Origin: Granulicella sp. L56
GTDB lineage: Bacteria > Acidobacteriota > Terriglobia > Terriglobales > Acidobacteriaceae
Assembly (NCBI RefSeq): GCF_009765835.1
Contig: NZ_LMUS01000001.1
Coordinates: forward strand, 1,106,198 to 1,170,197
Length of the DNA stretch: 64,000 nucleotides
Direction of reading: 5' to 3'
Shown here in pieces: positions 63,174 to 64,000 of the stretch (its first letter is position 1; each line of letters starts with the position of its first letter). The position numbers and the translations under genes are program-made. A model generated the notes under the pieces. The model saw nothing but the letters and a program-made list of their open reading frames with translations. It was not told the DNA's origin and did no database searches.

Positions 63174-64000
63174 TCACGAAACTTCCAGCATGCGGTCGAG
63201 CGCGACACGCGACCACTGCTTTACATCATCTTCCACCTTGATGCGATTCACCACACGCCCTTCGACGAGATTTTCCAGCGCCCACGCCAGATGCTGCGGC
63301 GAGATGCGATACATCGTCGTGCACAGGCAACCGGCATCGTCCAGCGTAATCACGCGCTTGCCAAGCGGAGCGAACCGCTTCGCCAGCCGGTTGACCAGGT
63401 GAATCTCCGTACCGACGGCAAAGCTCGCGCCTTCGGGAGCATCCTCGATGCACTTGATAATCCGCTCGGTCGAGCCAATCGCATCGGCCTTCTGGCAGAC
63501 CTCCCAGCGGCACTCGGGATGCACGATCACCTGCATCCCCGGCTCTTCCCGGCGCACGCGGTCGACATGCTCCGGCAGAAACCGCTGATGCACCGAGCAG
63601 TGTCCCTTCCACAAAATTACCTTCGCGGCTTTGAGCCGATCCGGCGAGAGACCGCCGTTGATCTGATAGGGGTCCCAGACCACCATCTGCTCACGCGGAA
63701 TGCCCATGGCAAACGCCGTATTGCGGCCCAGATGCTGGTCGGGCAGAAACAAAATCTTCCCCGCCCGCGCAAATGCCCACTCAAAGGCCCCACGAGCGTT
63801 CGAGGAGGTGCAGACCAATCCGCCCCGCTCTCCGCAAAAAGCCTTGATCGACGCAGCCGAATTCATATAAGTCAGAGGAATCAATCCGCCCGAAGCCTCA
63901 CTGGTCAATCCGGCGCGCTCCAGCGAATCGCAGCAATCTTCTACCTGGCCAATCTCGGCCATATCGGCCATCGAGCAGCCAGCGTTCAAATCCGGCAGGA
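63174..64000 (-). CDS. nadA: Quinolinate synthase NadA, N-terminus cut by window edge
   Basis: [4Fe-4S] enzyme condensing iminoaspartate with dihydroxyacetone phosphate in NAD synthesis. About 275 residues visible. Cluster-ligand cysteines and motifs: PDLNAGCSMADM, TSSNA, FLPDQHLGRNTA, VWKGHCSVH-like LWKGHCSVHQRF, VHPEC and DDAGCLCTTMYRI. The reading frame is open to the right edge without a start, so 5' sequence lies outside. No NadB or NadC seen here. Confidence 0.95.
   Translation of the reverse strand, partial: LPDLNAGCSMADMAEIGQVEDCCDSLERAGLTSEASGGLIPLTYMNSAASIKAFCGERGGLVCTSSNARGAFEWAFARAGKILFLPDQHLGRNTAFAMGIPREQMVVWDPYQINGGLSPDRLKAAKVILWKGHCSVHQRFLPEHVDRVRREEPGMQVIVHPECRWEVCQKADAIGSTERIIKCIEDAPEGASFAVGTEIHLVNRLAKRFAPLGKRVITLDDAGCLCTTMYRISPQHLAWALENLVEGRVVNRIKVEDDVKQWSRVALDRMLEVS

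Overview
The window is a high-GC, gene-dense bacterial chromosome segment, most likely from an acidobacterium of the Acidobacteriaceae (Terriglobus, Granulicella or Edaphobacter type). The pointers are a VWFA-related protein of the acidobacterial kind, an F-type ATPase operon without the a and c subunits, a bifunctional AroDE, a PEP-CTERM protein, a YXWGXW-repeat protein and several families of short interspersed repeats. The phylum assignment is inference from gene content. No tRNA, rRNA, CRISPR array, transposase or prophage was seen.

Left part (1-32 kb). A partial fabH and an SRP RNA lie on the minus strand, followed by a pectinesterase. Next comes a four-gene exported metal-handling cassette (Cys-rich secreted protein, barrel-like envelope protein, MerP-like HMA protein, MerT-like membrane protein), then a DUF4239 protein, a FUSC protein, a PEP-CTERM protein, rimO, a VWFA protein and a CAP protein. 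Between 11.4 and 22.9 kb are two paralogous ABC exporters that share a promoter element. They flank yacG, pgpA, a beta-propeller protein, a Tat-exported oxidoreductase and a TetR/DHA2 efflux pair with a shared operator. cinA, plsY and gpsA (phospholipid precursor synthesis) follow.

Middle part (27-48 kb). A division and cell-wall (dcw) cluster runs on the minus strand in transcription order mraZ, rsmH, ftsL, ftsI/PBP, murE, murF, mraY, a small membrane gene, murD, ftsW, murG. It ends at a terminator without murC, ddl, ftsQ, ftsA or ftsZ. A stretch with two kinds of repeats splits it between murF and mraY, and a 10-bp-periodic array upstream of mraZ looks like its autoregulatory site. DUF2127, fasciclin and SRPBCC genes, dxs, pgeF and aroDE follow.

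Right part (47-64 kb). The ATP synthase operon is atpF'-atpF-atpH-atpA-atpG-atpD-atpC. Upstream of it lies a structured, promoter-associated region beside hfq that may encode a small RNA with a C-rich anti-Shine-Dalgarno loop. Then come a sugar aminotransferase, MgtC, an SH3 lipoprotein, a beta-propeller lipoprotein and an M28 peptidase. A peroxide-defence operon (PerR-like regulator, AhpC, AhpD) has a perfect palindromic operator. DUF2203 and a partial nadA close the window.

Most genes are housekeeping: envelope synthesis, energy and oxidative defence. The least explained elements are the metal cassette, the two co-regulated ABC systems, the hfq-adjacent RNA candidate and the three repeat families.
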